Notes under the pieces: generated by a model
The model's database searches: none
What the model saw: only the letters and a program-made list of their open reading frames with translations
Told to the model about the DNA's origin: nothing
Shown: one piece after another, positions 8,583-18,084 of the stretch
Layout: each line of letters opens with the position of its first letter
How positions within the stretch are numbered: the stretch's first letter is position 1
Program-made: the position numbers and the translations under genes
Assembly: GCF_030145815.1 (NCBI RefSeq)
Contig: NZ_JAIXHL010000008.1
Coordinates: 117,110 to 181,109, forward strand
Source: Sphingomonas sp.
Lineage (GTDB): Bacteria; Pseudomonadota; Alphaproteobacteria; Sphingomonadales; Sphingomonadaceae
Direction of reading: 5' to 3'
Length of the DNA stretch: 64,000 nucleotides

Positions 8583-11500
8583 CACTCCGCCGCCAGCAGC
8601 GATTCGGCGCCGCCCAGGTCGACCGAGACGAGGCGGCTGACGCCGCGCTCGACCATGGTGACGCCGAACAGGCGATGCATGCGGCTCATCGTCGCGGCGT
8701 TATGGGTGACGATCAGGTAGCGAGTCGCGGTTTCGCGCGTCATCGCTTCGAGCAGGTCGCAGAAGCGCTCGATATTGGCGTCGTCGAGCGGCGCGTCGAC
8801 CTCGTCGAGGACGCAGATCGGTGCGGGGTTGGTGAGGAAGAGGGCGAAGATCAGCGCGACTGCGGTCAGCGCCTGTTCCCCGCCCGACAACAGCGTCAGC
8901 GATTGCAGCTTCTTGCCCGGGGGCTGGGCCATGATCTCCAGCCCCGCCTCCAACGGATCGTCGGAGTCGATCAGTGCGAGATGCGCCTGGCCACCGTTGA
9001 ACAGGGTGGTGAACAGGCGGCGGAAATGCTGGTCGACCGCCTCGAACGCGGTGAGCAGGCGCTGGCGACCCTCGCGGTTGAGCGTGCCGATGCTGCCGCG
9101 CAGGCGATGGACCGCCTGAATCAACTCGTCACGCTCGGCAGCGGCGGTCTGCGCGGCGGTGGTGAGTTCGGCGAGCTCGGTTTCGGCGACGAGGTTGACT
9201 GGGCCGATCCGCTCGCGCTCGGCGATCAGGCGGTCGTGCGCGGCGGATTCATCCTGTGGTCCGCGCACGCTCTCGGGGTCGAAGCCGACGCGTTGCGACA
9301 GGACGGGCGGCGGACATTCGAAACGCTCACCCGACAGGCGGTTCATCTCGACCCGGCGCAGATCGTGATTCTCGGCGCGCGCGACGGCACCGGCGCGTTG
9401 CTCGCGCGCTTCGCCCAAGGCGTCGCCGGCAGCGCGGACGGCAACTTCGGTGTCGCGCAGTTCGGCTTCGGCCTCACGCTCGGCCAGCTGGGCGGCGGCG
9501 CTTTCGATCCGGGCTTCCTCGCTCGCGCGTTCGGCCTCGCTGACCGATGCGTCCAGTTCGGCCGGGCGGGTCGCCAGTGCTTCCGAGGCTTCGGCAAGCT
9601 CGATTGCGCGGGCGTCCATCTCGGCGATGCGGCGCGCGGCCTCACCGGCACGGGAGGTCCAGCCGCGCCGTTCGGCCTGGGCGGCGGCAAGGCGCTCGCG
9701 TGCGGCGGCGATATCGCGTTCCAGCGCGCCACGCTCGGCCCGCGCGGTCGCGGCTGCGGTGCGGCGCAATTCGGCTTCGGACGACAGTGCGCTGACCTTG
9801 GCGCGGGTTTCGCTGCCATCGGGCAGGGCGGCGCGCGCGGCTTCGGCACGTGTGACTTCGCCCGCTGCTTCCTCCTGCTCGGCGACGGTGCGCGCGCGGC
9901 GCCCCTCAAGATCGGCGCGCTGAGCATCGAGGCGTTCGAGCGCGGCGGCGGCGCGGTCTTCGGCGCGGGCGGCCTCGCGCCCGCTGGTTTCGGCGCTGTC
10001 GAGCAGGCGGCGGCAATCGGATGCGGCGCGCTTCGCTTCGGCGATCTCGGCCTCGATCCGCCTCAGCTCGGCATCGGCGGCATCGACCGCGCGGACGGCG
10101 GCGGGACGCGCTTTCTCGATTGCGTGCAGCCGGTTGACCCGCTCCAGTCGCTCCGCAGCCGCCGCGCCGCCCGAGCGTGCGACATAGCCGTCCCAGCGAC
10201 GCAGCACGCCCATCAGCGTCACCAGCCGCTGCCCGACCGCGAGCGGCTGGCTGTCGTCGGTTTCGGCCACCAGCACTTGCGCCAGCCGCCGGGCAAGCGC
10301 GGGCGGTGCGGTAACATGCGCAGCAAGCGGGGTCGTCCCGCGCGGCGCCGATGGGTCGCCGGGCAGCGTTTCAGCCCCTGCCCAATGGCGCTCGCCCGCG
10401 GGATCAAGGCCGGCTTCCAGATCGTCGCCCAGCGCGGCGGCGAGCGCGCGTTCATAACCGGGCGCGACCGTCAGCCTGTCGAGCAGCCGCTCCTTCCCGC
10501 TAGGACGGGTCGCCTTGGACAGGGCCGCCGCCTCGCTGTCGAGCTGGGCGAGTTCGGCATGCGCCTCGGCGCGGGCGGATTGAGCGCGGCTGCGCGAGTC
10601 GATTGCGGCGCGCTCGGCGGCGTCGGCACGAGCGAGGCCAGTGCGCGCGGATTCGGCCTGATGTGCCGCCTGCGCCCGGGCTTCAGCTGCGCGTTGGCGT
10701 TCGGCGGCGAGCGGGGCGGGATCGCCCAGTGCGCGAATTTCGGCCTCGACCCGCGCGGCTTCGCGCGTCGCACGCTCGGCGCGGGTACGGGCAGCGGCCA
10801 AAGCGGCATCGGCGACACGGGTCTCGGCGGCCTCGGCGGCCTGTGCGGCGAGGGCTTGCGCCAGCGCCACCTCAGCGTCGCGTGCAGCGCGTTCGGCGTC
10901 GGCGAGTGCCGCGTCGAGATCGGGCATCCGTGCAGTAGCCTCGACGACGCGGGCGTTGAGCGCCTGTGTCTCGCTGTCGAGCCGGGCGAGCGCGTCGGCG
11001 GCGTCGCGCGCGAGGGCGCCTTCGCGTTCCTTGTCGGTTTCCAGCCGCGCAGCGCTGTCCCGCAGCTCGGCAACGCGGCGGTCGATTGCCGCGCGTTCGC
11101 TGCGTAATGTCGCCAACCGGTGCATCGCCTCGCTCGCACGGTCGCGCTGGGCCAGCGCCGCAGCGCGCGCGGTGGCGAGCGTCGTCGCAACCGCCTGTTG
11201 CGCGGCGAGCGCCACCTCCTGCGCGGCGGTGCGCTCGGCGACCAAAGCCTCCGCAGCGGCGGCTTCCTGCTTGGCCGCGTCGGCTGCGGCAGCGGCGTCG
11301 CGCCAGCGCGCGAAGATCATCCGTGCCTCGGCGACGCGAATCCGGTCGGACAGCTCGCGATAGCGTTCGGCCTGACGCGCCTGACGCTTGAGCGCGGCCG
11401 CGCGCGCCTCCTGGTCCGAGATCATCTCGTCGAGCCGGGTCAGATTGGCCTCGGTTGCGCGCAGCTTTTGCTCGGCGTCCTTGCGCCGGACATGTAGGCC

Positions 11501-11995
11501 GGAGATGCCGGCGGCTTCCTCCAGCATCTGGCGGCGCTCGCCGGGCTTCGCCTGAATGATCGCGCCAATCCTGCCCTGGCTGACCAAGGCCGGGGAGTGC
11601 GCGCCGGTTGCCGAATCGGCAAAAAGCAGGCCGACATCCTTGGCGCGCACGTCGCGACCGTTGATGCGATAGGCCGACCCCGCACCGCGTTCGATCCGGC
11701 GGACGACCTCAAGCTCGCCGTCATCGGGGCCGCCGGCCTGTTCGGCGAGGATCGAGACTTCGGCGAAATCGCGCTGCGGGCGGCTGGCGGTGCCCGCGAA
11801 GATGACGTCCTCCATCCCAGCGCCGCGCATCGATTTGGCGCTGTTCTCGCCCATCGCCCAGCGCAGCGCCTCGAGCAGATTGGACTTGCCGCAGCCATTG
11901 GGGCCGACGATGCCGGTCAGTCCCGGCTCGATGCGCAGATCGGCGGGATCGACGAAGCTCTTGAACCCCGTCAGGCGGAGCCGCTTGATCTGCAT
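8582..11995 (-). CDS. smc: Chromosome segregation protein SMC
   Basis: 1137 aa, normal for bacterial SMC. Walker A is GPNGCGKSN near residue 31, the N-terminal head reads LTGFKSFVDPADL, and Ala/Arg/Glu-rich coiled coils flank a central hinge. The ABC signature LLSGGEQALTA and Walker B ICVLDEVDAPLDDAN are near the C-terminus. SMC dimers with ScpA/ScpB organise and separate replicated chromosomes. It follows two DsbA-like genes and a DUF721/DciA gene on the same strand. The repetitive composition leaves a long open frame on the opposite strand, which is not a gene. Confidence 0.97.
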   Translation of the reverse strand: MQIKRLRLTGFKSFVDPADLRIEPGLTGIVGPNGCGKSNLLEALRWAMGENSAKSMRGAGMEDVIFAGTASRPQRDFAEVSILAEQAGGPDDGELEVVRRIERGAGSAYRINGRDVRAKDVGLLFADSATGAHSPALVSQGRIGAIIQAKPGERRQMLEEAAGISGLHVRRKDAEQKLRATEANLTRLDEMISDQEARAAALKRQARQAERYRELSDRIRVAEARMIFARWRDAAAAADAAKQEAAAAEALVAERTAAQEVALAAQQAVATTLATARAAALAQRDRASEAMHRLATLRSERAAIDRRVAELRDSAARLETDKEREGALARDAADALARLDSETQALNARVVEATARMPDLDAALADAERAARDAEVALAQALAAQAAEAAETRVADAALAAARTRAERATREAARVEAEIRALGDPAPLAAERQRAAEARAQAAHQAESARTGLARADAAERAAIDSRSRAQSARAEAHAELAQLDSEAAALSKATRPSGKERLLDRLTVAPGYERALAAALGDDLEAGLDPAGERHWAGAETLPGDPSAPRGTTPLAAHVTAPPALARRLAQVLVAETDDSQPLAVGQRLVTLMGVLRRWDGYVARSGGAAAAERLERVNRLHAIEKARPAAVRAVDAADAELRRIEAEIAEAKRAASDCRRLLDSAETSGREAARAEDRAAAALERLDAQRADLEGRRARTVAEQEEAAGEVTRAEAARAALPDGSETRAKVSALSSEAELRRTAAATARAERGALERDIAAARERLAAAQAERRGWTSRAGEAARRIAEMDARAIELAEASEALATRPAELDASVSEAERASEEARIESAAAQLAEREAEAELRDTEVAVRAAGDALGEAREQRAGAVARAENHDLRRVEMNRLSGERFECPPPVLSQRVGFDPESVRGPQDESAAHDRLIAERERIGPVNLVAETELAELTTAAQTAAAERDELIQAVHRLRGSIGTLNREGRQRLLTAFEAVDQHFRRLFTTLFNGGQAHLALIDSDDPLEAGLEIMAQPPGKKLQSLTLLSGGEQALTAVALIFALFLTNPAPICVLDEVDAPLDDANIERFCDLLEAMTRETATRYLIVTHNAATMSRMHRLFGVTMVERGVSRLVSVDLGGAESLLAAE

Positions 11996-12022
11996 GTCAG
12001 CGGCCCCGCCCGATCATGCGGT

Positions 12023-12775
12023 TCAGGCGCCTGCAGCCTTCAGCGCGGCTTCGACCTGCGGCCAGGTGCCGGTGTTCTCCAGCACCTTGTCGTTGAGGAT
12101 GAAGGTCGGCGTGCCGGAGATGTTATACTTTTTCTGGCCCGCCTCGGAAGCCTTGACCAGCGCATCGGTCGCGGCGGCATCGGCCAGGCAGGCGCGCGCC
12201 TGTGCTTCCGGGACGCCGCGCTGCTGGACGAAGGCGAGATAGCCGAACTTCTCCGCCACTGCGCCAATGCGCTGTTGCGGCGCCATCGCTTCGACCTGCT
12301 GGATGAAGGGGTCGCCCTGCTTCGGTCCGTTGCTCATCAACGTCTGCTGTTCGGCGAACATCTGATCGAGAATCGGGAAGAACGGGCCGGGCCCGGCGCA
12401 CTGGCCGGCCAGCGCTGCGCCGACGTCGATCTGGTTGAGCAGGAAGTCGCGGAATTCGAAACTGACCTTGCCGGTCGCGATATAGGCCTTGAGCGGCTCC
12501 ATCCCCGTCACGGCGAAGTTTGCGCAATGGCCGCAGGTGCGCGAGCCATATTCGATGAGCTTGATCGGCGCATCGGGGTTGCCCATGCGAAAGCCGCCTT
12601 CGGGCGTCTTGACCACCGTGTCGACCCATGCGGTGCCCGCCGGTGCGGATGCACCCGCGACCGGAGCCGCCGGTGCGGCGGTGCTGTTGTTGCCGGCATT
12701 GTCGCCACCGCAGCTGGCCAGCGCCAGTGCCGATACCAGGCCGATTGCAATTCGCTTCAAGTCACGTCTCCACAT
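12023..12775 (-). CDS. DsbA-family thiol:disulfide oxidoreductase, lipoprotein
   Basis: 250 aa from the ATG at 12775. The start gives MWRRDLKRIAIGLVSALALA followed by SCGG, a lipoprotein signal with a LASC lipobox; a longer frame would extend back into the upstream gene. The thioredoxin-fold active site is CGHC in GSRTCGHCANF, and the cis-Pro loop reads SGTPTFIL. It should act in the periplasm as a lipid-anchored disulfide oxidase or isomerase. It starts 13 bases after the stop of a paralogous DsbA-like gene, so the pair is probably a tandem duplication within one operon. Confidence 0.88.
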   Translation of the reverse strand: MWRRDLKRIAIGLVSALALASCGGDNAGNNSTAAPAAPVAGASAPAGTAWVDTVVKTPEGGFRMGNPDAPIKLIEYGSRTCGHCANFAVTGMEPLKAYIATGKVSFEFRDFLLNQIDVGAALAGQCAGPGPFFPILDQMFAEQQTLMSNGPKQGDPFIQQVEAMAPQQRIGAVAEKFGYLAFVQQRGVPEAQARACLADAAATDALVKASEAGQKKYNISGTPTFILNDKVLENTGTWPQVEAALKAAGA

Positions 12776-12788
12776 TTGGGGGTCTGGG

Positions 12789-13490
12789 TCAGCGCGCTCC
12801 GGCGGCGCGCAGTTCGGGTTCGAGCGTGTCCCAGTGGCCGCCCCCGCCGGTCTTGCCATTGATGACGAAAGTCGGGGTGCCCTTGATCACCTTCCACGAT
12901 GCATCGGCCATCGCGGTCAGGCGGTTGAGGTCGGTCGGGGTCGCGAAACACTGGTTGATCGTCGCATCGCTCATGCCACGGCTGCGCATCAGCGTAGCGA
13001 GGCCCGATCCTTCGGCTGCCGCCTTCAACTGCATCAGGCGGGTTTCGGACTGCAGGGCGGCGGCGTTGGCCTGCCACCATGCCGTGCCACGGCGCGCCCA
13101 GTCGCCCTGCTGCGCAAAGATCGCGTCGGTCGCACTGGCAAAGCCGCGTGGTCCGGCGCAGCGCGCGAGCAGCGCTGCGGCCATGTCGAGCGGATCGCGT
13201 ACGGCATGCCGCACCTCGATCCGCACTGCGCCGCGGCGGACATAGCCGTCCTTCAGCGGCGCTTTCGATTCGGCCATGAACTCGGCGCAATGGCCGCAGG
13301 TGTAGCTGAGATATTCGACTAGCCGCACTTTCGCCGCCGGGTTGCCGATCAGATAGGCGCCCGATGGGGCCTGAACGACGTGAGTCGACCAATCGCGCGC
13401 CGCGACCGCCTTTTTCGGCTGTTGCGCGGTCGCGCCGCCCGCAACCAGCGCGCCGATGGCCAGCGGAGCGAAGATAGCAAACACACGCAT
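12789..13490 (-). CDS. DsbA-family thiol:disulfide oxidoreductase, secreted
   Basis: 233 aa from the ATG at 13490, which overlaps the upstream dciA-like stop as TGATG; a TTG one codon earlier is possible. The signal peptide ends near GGATAQQ. The active site is CGHC in LSYTCGHCAEF, and the cis-Pro loop is KGTPTFVI. Unlike its downstream paralogue it has no lipobox, so it should be soluble in the periplasm. The typical partner would be a DsbB-like membrane quinone reductase, not seen here. Confidence 0.88.
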   Translation of the reverse strand: MRVFAIFAPLAIGALVAGGATAQQPKKAVAARDWSTHVVQAPSGAYLIGNPAAKVRLVEYLSYTCGHCAEFMAESKAPLKDGYVRRGAVRIEVRHAVRDPLDMAAALLARCAGPRGFASATDAIFAQQGDWARRGTAWWQANAAALQSETRLMQLKAAAEGSGLATLMRSRGMSDATINQCFATPTDLNRLTAMADASWKVIKGTPTFVINGKTGGGGHWDTLEPELRAAGAR

Positions 13491-14002
13491 CAATCGATCT
13501 TTCCCAGTTTGAGCGGCGGCGTAGCGAGCCCGGCCCCCAATCCTTCAAGCACGGCGCGCAATTCCGGATCGACGATCGCGCGCAGGCTGTCGCCCAGCTC
13601 GGCGGGAAGCGGCGCGACGGGGGCAGGGGCAGCGGGTTTGGGTTTGCGGGCGACTTCACCCTGGCGAATCGTGACCCGCGCTACGGCGGGATAGCCGAAG
13701 AAGCGGTTCACGCGTTCGACGATCTCCGGCGCGATATGCTGCATCATCGGGGCGTGCGCGCCCTGAACGACCAGGCTGAGCACCCCGTTCGACCGCTCGC
13801 CGCGCGGGAAGCGGATTGATTCGGGGGATGAGACCCCGGCATAGCGTTCGCCGACGATCTCGCTCCATCGGCTGAGCACGGCGCTCTGGACGAAGCCGAA
13901 CTTGCGGAACGCCACGCGGCCGACGTCCGGCACCAGATCCGCGACGGCGCGGACCCGGTTGCTGCGGCGAGGTTCGTCGGTGCTGGCGCGCGGCTTACTC
14001 AT
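13490..14002 (-). CDS. DUF721 family protein, DciA-like
   Basis: 170 aa from the ATG at 14002 (an ATG six codons upstream, 14020, is an alternative). The DUF721 core is seen as AFRKFGFVQSAVLSRWSEIVG then FPRGER and GVLSLVVQGAHAPMMQH, with ERVNRFFGY after it. A Pro/Ala-rich linker and a short conserved tail follow. DUF721 proteins include DciA, the ancestral loader or activator of the replicative helicase DnaB in bacteria without DnaC. The gene heads the leftward dsbA-dsbA-smc run and is divergent from mutY with only 27 bases between starts. Confidence 0.8.
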   Translation of the reverse strand: MSKPRASTDEPRRSNRVRAVADLVPDVGRVAFRKFGFVQSAVLSRWSEIVGERYAGVSSPESIRFPRGERSNGVLSLVVQGAHAPMMQHIAPEIVERVNRFFGYPAVARVTIRQGEVARKPKPAAPAPVAPLPAELGDSLRAIVDPELRAVLEGLGAGLATPPLKLGKID

Positions 14003-14029
14003 TCGCCCGGTCCATGCCATAGCCGGGGC

Positions 14030-15079
14030 GTGCCCGACAATGTTTCTCACGTCATCGCCGATCTGTTGCTCGCTTGGTACGACGCCAATGCCCGGTTGTT
14101 GCCGTGGCGCGCGCCGCCCGGGACGCCACCGCCCGACCCCTATCGCGTATGGCTGTCGGAAGTGATGCTGCAACAGACCCAAGTTGCGGCGGTGATCCCC
14201 TATTTCGAGAAATTCACGACGCGCTGGCCCGATTTTGCCAGCCTTGCGGCGGCGGATGATGCCGATGTGATGAGCGCCTGGGCGGGGCTCGGCTATTATG
14301 CCCGTGCGCGCAACCTGCTGGCGGCGGCGCGGGCGGTGGCTGGGGAGCATGGCGGGCGGCTGCCGGAGGATGAGGCTGCGCTGCGCAAGCTGCCGGGTTT
14401 CGGGGCCTATACGGCGGCGGCAGTAGCGGCGATCGCGTTCGGGCAGCGCGCGGTGGTGGTCGATGGCAATGTCGAGCGGGTGGTGACGCGGCTGTTTGCC
14501 GTGGTCGACCCGCTGCCGGGTGCGAAGCCGCAGATCCGCGCGCTCACCGATTCGATTACGCCGGATGCGCGCGCGGGGGATTTTGCGCAGGCGATGATGG
14601 ATCTGGGCGCGACGATTTGTACCCCACGCAATCCCAAATGCCTGCTCTGTCCGCTGGCGGAGCCCTGTGCCGCGCGGCGAGCGGGGACGCCGGAAGCGTT
14701 TCCGGTCAAGGCGAAGAAGGCGGGGCGGCCGGTGCGCTTCGGCACCTTCTTCTGGCTGGAGCGCGATGGCTCGGTGCTGCTGGTGCGTCGCCCCTCCAAG
14801 GGATTGCTGGGGGGCATGCGCGCGCTGCCGACCGGGCCGTGGGCGGATAGCCCGCCGGGGCTGGCAGATGCGCCGGTCGCGGCTGACTGGACGCTGCGCA
14901 ACGCTGCGATTCGCCACGTCTTTACGCATTTCGAGCTCAACGCCGTGCTTGCGACTGCAACACTCGCGCGTCACATAGACGCGGTCGATGGCGAATGGTG
15001 GCCGATCGCGCGACTGGATGAGGCAGGACTTCCGCGGCTGTTCGCCAAGGCGGTCGAGGCGATGGAGAGCGAAGCATGA
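14030..15079 (+). CDS. mutY: A/G-specific adenine DNA glycosylase MutY
   Basis: 349 aa from a GTG. It removes adenine mispaired with 8-oxoguanine. Seen: catalytic Glu44 in VWLSEVMLQQTQV, a helix-hairpin-helix LPGFGAYTAAAVAAIAFG with the catalytic Asp in VVDGNVERV, the four cysteines of the 4Fe-4S loop spaced C-x6-C-x2-C-x5-C (CTPRNPKCLLCPLAEPC), and a C-terminal NUDIX-like domain that recognises oxoG. It overlaps the next gene as ATGA, so mutY, the serine hydrolase and nudC form a tight operon, which puts oxidised-guanine repair beside a NUDIX hydrolase. Confidence 0.96.
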   Translation: MPDNVSHVIADLLLAWYDANARLLPWRAPPGTPPPDPYRVWLSEVMLQQTQVAAVIPYFEKFTTRWPDFASLAAADDADVMSAWAGLGYYARARNLLAAARAVAGEHGGRLPEDEAALRKLPGFGAYTAAAVAAIAFGQRAVVVDGNVERVVTRLFAVVDPLPGAKPQIRALTDSITPDARAGDFAQAMMDLGATICTPRNPKCLLCPLAEPCAARRAGTPEAFPVKAKKAGRPVRFGTFFWLERDGSVLLVRRPSKGLLGGMRALPTGPWADSPPGLADAPVAADWTLRNAAIRHVFTHFELNAVLATATLARHIDAVDGEWWPIARLDEAGLPRLFAKAVEAMESEA

Positions 15080-16371
15080 AGCGGACCTGGATGATCGGTG
15101 GCGCGGCCGCGCTGGCGCTGATGACCCCGCAGGCGGCGGTGTTTGGACAGGCGGCGACGGCAACGCGCGTCGCTGGTCCGGTCGAGGCGCTGGCCAAGGA
15201 TTATGTCGCGCAGAATCGCGCGCAGGGCATCGTCGTCGCTTACGGCGTCGGCGATTCGGCGCCGGTCTTTGCCAGCGCAGGCCGGATCGCGGTGGAGGCC
15301 GACGCGGCTGCAGCTGGCCCCGACTCGCTGTGGCGCGTCTATTCGATGACCAAGCCGATTACCGCGATGGCGGCGATGATGCTGGTTGAGGATGGCAAGC
15401 TGAAGCTCGACCAGCCGATCGCCGATTTCTTTCCCGGCTTCCGGAACATGAAGGTGCTGACCGATCCGGCCAACAGCCTCGACAGCCGGCCCGCAACGAC
15501 CCAGATCACGGTGCGGCACCTGCTGACGCACACCGCGGGCCTTGGCTATTCGATCATTACCAAGGGGCCGTTGCTCAAGGAATATGAGCGACTCGGCATC
15601 ACGCCGGGCGCAGTCAATGCCGCGCTCGAGGCGCAGGCGCGGCCGCTGCGTCCCAAGAGCCTCAAGGAATTTGCCGAGCGCGTCGCCACGCTCCCGCTGA
15701 TCGCCGAGCCTGGGACCAAATGGAGCTATTCGATCAGCCTCGACCTGCTGCCCGCGATCATCGAGGCGGCGGCGGGCATGCCCTATGAACAGTTCCTGCA
15801 GTCGCGGATGCTGACGCCGCTCAAGATGACCTCGACCTATTGGACGGTGCCGCAGTCGGAAGTCGGGCGGTTCGCGACCAACTATGCCTGGGCGGGCGAG
15901 AACCGGATTCCGTTCGATCCGGCGAAGAGCTCGGCCTGGCTGACGCCGCCGTCCTTTCCCTATGGCGGGGCCGGGCTGGTGATGTCGGCGCGCGACTATG
16001 ACCGCTTTCTGCACATGCTGGTGAATGGCGGGACGCTGGACGGCGTTCGCGTGATGAAGCCCGAAACGGTGCGCCTCGCCATGTCCGATCTGTTGCCCGC
16101 CAGTGTCACTTATGGCGGTGCGCCGAGCGGAAGCGGCGGCGCGACCGGGCCGAAGATGGGCTATGGCGCGGGCGGATCGGTCCAGCTTGAGGATGTACCG
16201 GGCGGAGCGGGCAAGGGGACCTATGGCTGGGGCGGCGCGGCGGGAACGGTCGCGTGGGTCGATCCGTCGAAGAAGATTCGCGGGACGGTGATGGTCAATT
16301 ACTTCCCGTCGGACAAATGGCCGCTGCGCGCCGATGCGGTCAAAGCGGTCTACGCCCAAGCGGCGCGTTGA
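15076..16371 (+). CDS. Serine hydrolase, class C beta-lactamase/esterase-like
   Basis: 431 aa with a signal peptide ending near VFGQA. The SxxK motif is at residues 90-93 (SMTK in WRVYSMTKPITAMAAMML), and WSYSISLDLLP holds the YxN-like tyrosine with Ile or Leu where Asn is usual. The fold is that of penicillin-binding/beta-lactamase-like esterases (EstB/LpqH type). True AmpC enzymes have YAN and KTG motifs, which are not clear here, so antibiotic hydrolysis should not be assumed. It overlaps mutY by four bases and nudC by one base (TGATG). Confidence 0.87.
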   Translation: MKRTWMIGGAAALALMTPQAAVFGQAATATRVAGPVEALAKDYVAQNRAQGIVVAYGVGDSAPVFASAGRIAVEADAAAAGPDSLWRVYSMTKPITAMAAMMLVEDGKLKLDQPIADFFPGFRNMKVLTDPANSLDSRPATTQITVRHLLTHTAGLGYSIITKGPLLKEYERLGITPGAVNAALEAQARPLRPKSLKEFAERVATLPLIAEPGTKWSYSISLDLLPAIIEAAAGMPYEQFLQSRMLTPLKMTSTYWTVPQSEVGRFATNYAWAGENRIPFDPAKSSAWLTPPSFPYGGAGLVMSARDYDRFLHMLVNGGTLDGVRVMKPETVRLAMSDLLPASVTYGGAPSGSGGATGPKMGYGAGGSVQLEDVPGGAGKGTYGWGGAAGTVAWVDPSKKIRGTVMVNYFPSDKWPLRADAVKAVYAQAAR

Positions 16372-17246
16372 TGAAGTTGGAGGTCGGCTTCACCGGCGGG
16401 GTGCTCGACCGCGCCGATCGCGAGCGCAACAACCCAGATGCGCTTGCCGCCGCGTTGAGCGACTGGCGTGCGCGGCTGTTGAAGCTCAACGGACTCGACC
16501 CTGAGCTGGACCGCGACGGGCGGCTGGTATGGGTGAGCCTTGCCGACCTGCCCGACGACGCGGAGCCTTTGTTCCTCGGCTATATCGACGGCAAGCCGCA
16601 TTTCGCGCCGCTGCGCATGAGCGAGCGGCATGGCGCGGCGCGCTCGCCCGCCTTGTTCGCGATGCTCGGGCTGATGCCGCCGGACCAGGCGAGCCTCTAT
16701 GCCTGCGCGCGAAGTTTGGTCGACTGGCACCAGCGCCACGGCTTTTGCGCGGCGTGCGGTAGCGTGACCGATCTGTTTCGCGCCGGCTGGGCGCGGCGAT
16801 GCAGCGGGTGCGGCGCGGAGCATTTCCCGCGCACCGACCCGGTGGTGATCATGCTGGCGGAGTATCGGGATCGCGCGCTGCTCGGGCGCCAGGCAGCGTG
16901 GCCTACGGGGCGTTATTCGGCGCTCGCCGGGTTTGTCGAGGTCGGCGAATCGATCGAGGAAGCGGTGGCGCGGGAGACGTTGGAGGAAGCGGGCGTGCGC
17001 GTGACCGATGTCCGCTACGTCGCCAGCCAGCCTTGGCCGTTCGCCTCGTCGCTGATGATCGCCTGTATCGCGCGTGCCGAAGACGACACGCTATCGCTCG
17101 ACACTACCGAGATCGAGGACGCGATGTGGGTAACGCGCGACGAGGTTCGTGCTGCGCTGGCGGGCAATTCGGAGGCGCGGTTCATCGCTCCGCCGCGCTA
17201 CGCGATCGCCCACAGCCTGCTGACCGCGTGGGTCGCCGAACTCTAA
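16371..17246 (+). CDS. nudC: NAD(H) pyrophosphatase / deNADding enzyme NudC
   Basis: 291 aa from the ATG that overlaps the preceding stop. A zinc ribbon is seen as FCAACGS and RRCSGCG. The Nudix box G-x5-E-x7-REUxEExGU reads GFVEVGESIEEAVARETLEE followed by AGV. The NudC family signature SQPWPF follows. NudC splits NADH into NMNH and AMP and removes NAD caps from RNA. Its stop codon overlaps that of the convergent MAPEG gene (CTAA). Confidence 0.93.
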   Translation: MKLEVGFTGGVLDRADRERNNPDALAAALSDWRARLLKLNGLDPELDRDGRLVWVSLADLPDDAEPLFLGYIDGKPHFAPLRMSERHGAARSPALFAMLGLMPPDQASLYACARSLVDWHQRHGFCAACGSVTDLFRAGWARRCSGCGAEHFPRTDPVVIMLAEYRDRALLGRQAAWPTGRYSALAGFVEVGESIEEAVARETLEEAGVRVTDVRYVASQPWPFASSLMIACIARAEDDTLSLDTTEIEDAMWVTRDEVRAALAGNSEARFIAPPRYAIAHSLLTAWVAEL

Positions 17247-17677
17247 CCGGCCGTTTCGATCAGCTCGATCGTCTCCGATTCGCCGAATGAGAAATAGGGG
17301 ATGGCGGCGGCGTATCCGGCAAGGCCGATGGTCACCAGCAGGGTGACGGCGATGCCGATGCCCCGCCCCGGCATCCATCCGTCCATACCGAACGCGTGCA
17401 GGATCCGTGCGAACACGAATAATGCCGCGACCGCCCACAGCCAGGTTTCGGTCCCGACGGCCAGTTCGATCAGCCCGATCAGAATCAGCACGATCGGCGC
17501 ATATTCGACGAAATTGAGCTGCGCGCGCATCCGCGCGATCAGGCGCGGGTTGCCGCCGTCGCCGATCGAGACCTTCTCGGCCCGGCGCACTTGGCCGATG
17601 CGGACGGCAAGCCAGACGTTGAGCAATGCGCAGGCTGCCGCAGTCGCGAGCGTCACCGGCAGGATGATGGCGTCCAT
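17243..17677 (-). CDS. MAPEG family membrane protein
   Basis: 144 aa from the ATG at 17677, chosen for the GGAGG six bases upstream. Four hydrophobic segments; the MAPEG pattern is seen in NPRLIARMRAQLNFVEYAP, with the Arg/Asn/Glu residues that bind glutathione in the family, and in ARILHAFGM. Family members are glutathione-dependent transferases or peroxidases in the membrane; the substrate of bacterial forms is mostly unknown. The coding end overlaps the nudC stop on the other strand. Confidence 0.85.
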   Translation of the reverse strand: MDAIILPVTLATAAACALLNVWLAVRIGQVRRAEKVSIGDGGNPRLIARMRAQLNFVEYAPIVLILIGLIELAVGTETWLWAVAALFVFARILHAFGMDGWMPGRGIGIAVTLLVTIGLAGYAAAIPYFSFGESETIELIETAG

Positions 17678-17879
17678 TGATTCCTCCCCTTTGGAACGCT
17701 GTGGCTGCCACGCCGCGCCCCGCCTTGCAACTTGGACGGAAATCGGTATAGGCGCTCGCTCGCTTCGCGACTGGCCCAGGGCTGTCCGGCGAGTGCCGGA
17801 CCCCGGTGCTTGCCCGTTCGCCATCATGGGCGTATCGCGATCCAGGTTTTAAGTCGACAGTTCAAGAAGGTTTGCCGAA

Positions 17880-18059
17880 ATGGCCGTCCCCAAGAGAAAA
17901 ACTTCGCCGAGCCGCCGCGGTATGCGCCGGTCGCACGACGCGCTGCAGGTTGCGGCCTTCCAGGAATGCCCGAACTGCGGTGAACTGAAGCGCCCGCACG
18001 TGCTGTGCGGCGCCTGTGGCCACTATAACGGCCGCGAGATCGTTTCGGTCGAGGGCTGA
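17880..18059 (+). CDS. rpmF: 50S ribosomal protein L32
   Basis: 59 aa, [20 protein letters not shown] at the start, the L32 signature. A zinc-ribbon-like pair of cysteine motifs follows, CPNCGE and CGACGH, as in zinc-binding L32 forms. L32 sits near the exit tunnel of the large subunit. The order rpmF then plsX-fabH is conserved widely and links ribosome synthesis with membrane lipid synthesis. It begins 202 bases after the start of the divergent MAPEG gene, so the operon promoter should lie in 17678-17879. Confidence 0.95.
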   Translation: MAVPKRKTSPSRRGMRRSHDALQVAAFQECPNCGELKRPHVLCGACGHYNGREIVSVEG

Positions 18060-18084
18060 GCCCGATTAAAGGGGGCTGTCGGTC

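Noticed and set aside
8510..11107. Long plus-strand open frame opposite smc
   Set aside because: Gly/Ala/Arg-rich shadow of the SMC coiled coil in a very GC-rich genome; no start signal, no recognisable domain.
14002..15163. Upstream extension of the DUF721 frame through mutY
   Set aside because: It would run antisense through mutY; the DUF721 domain begins after the ATG at 14002.
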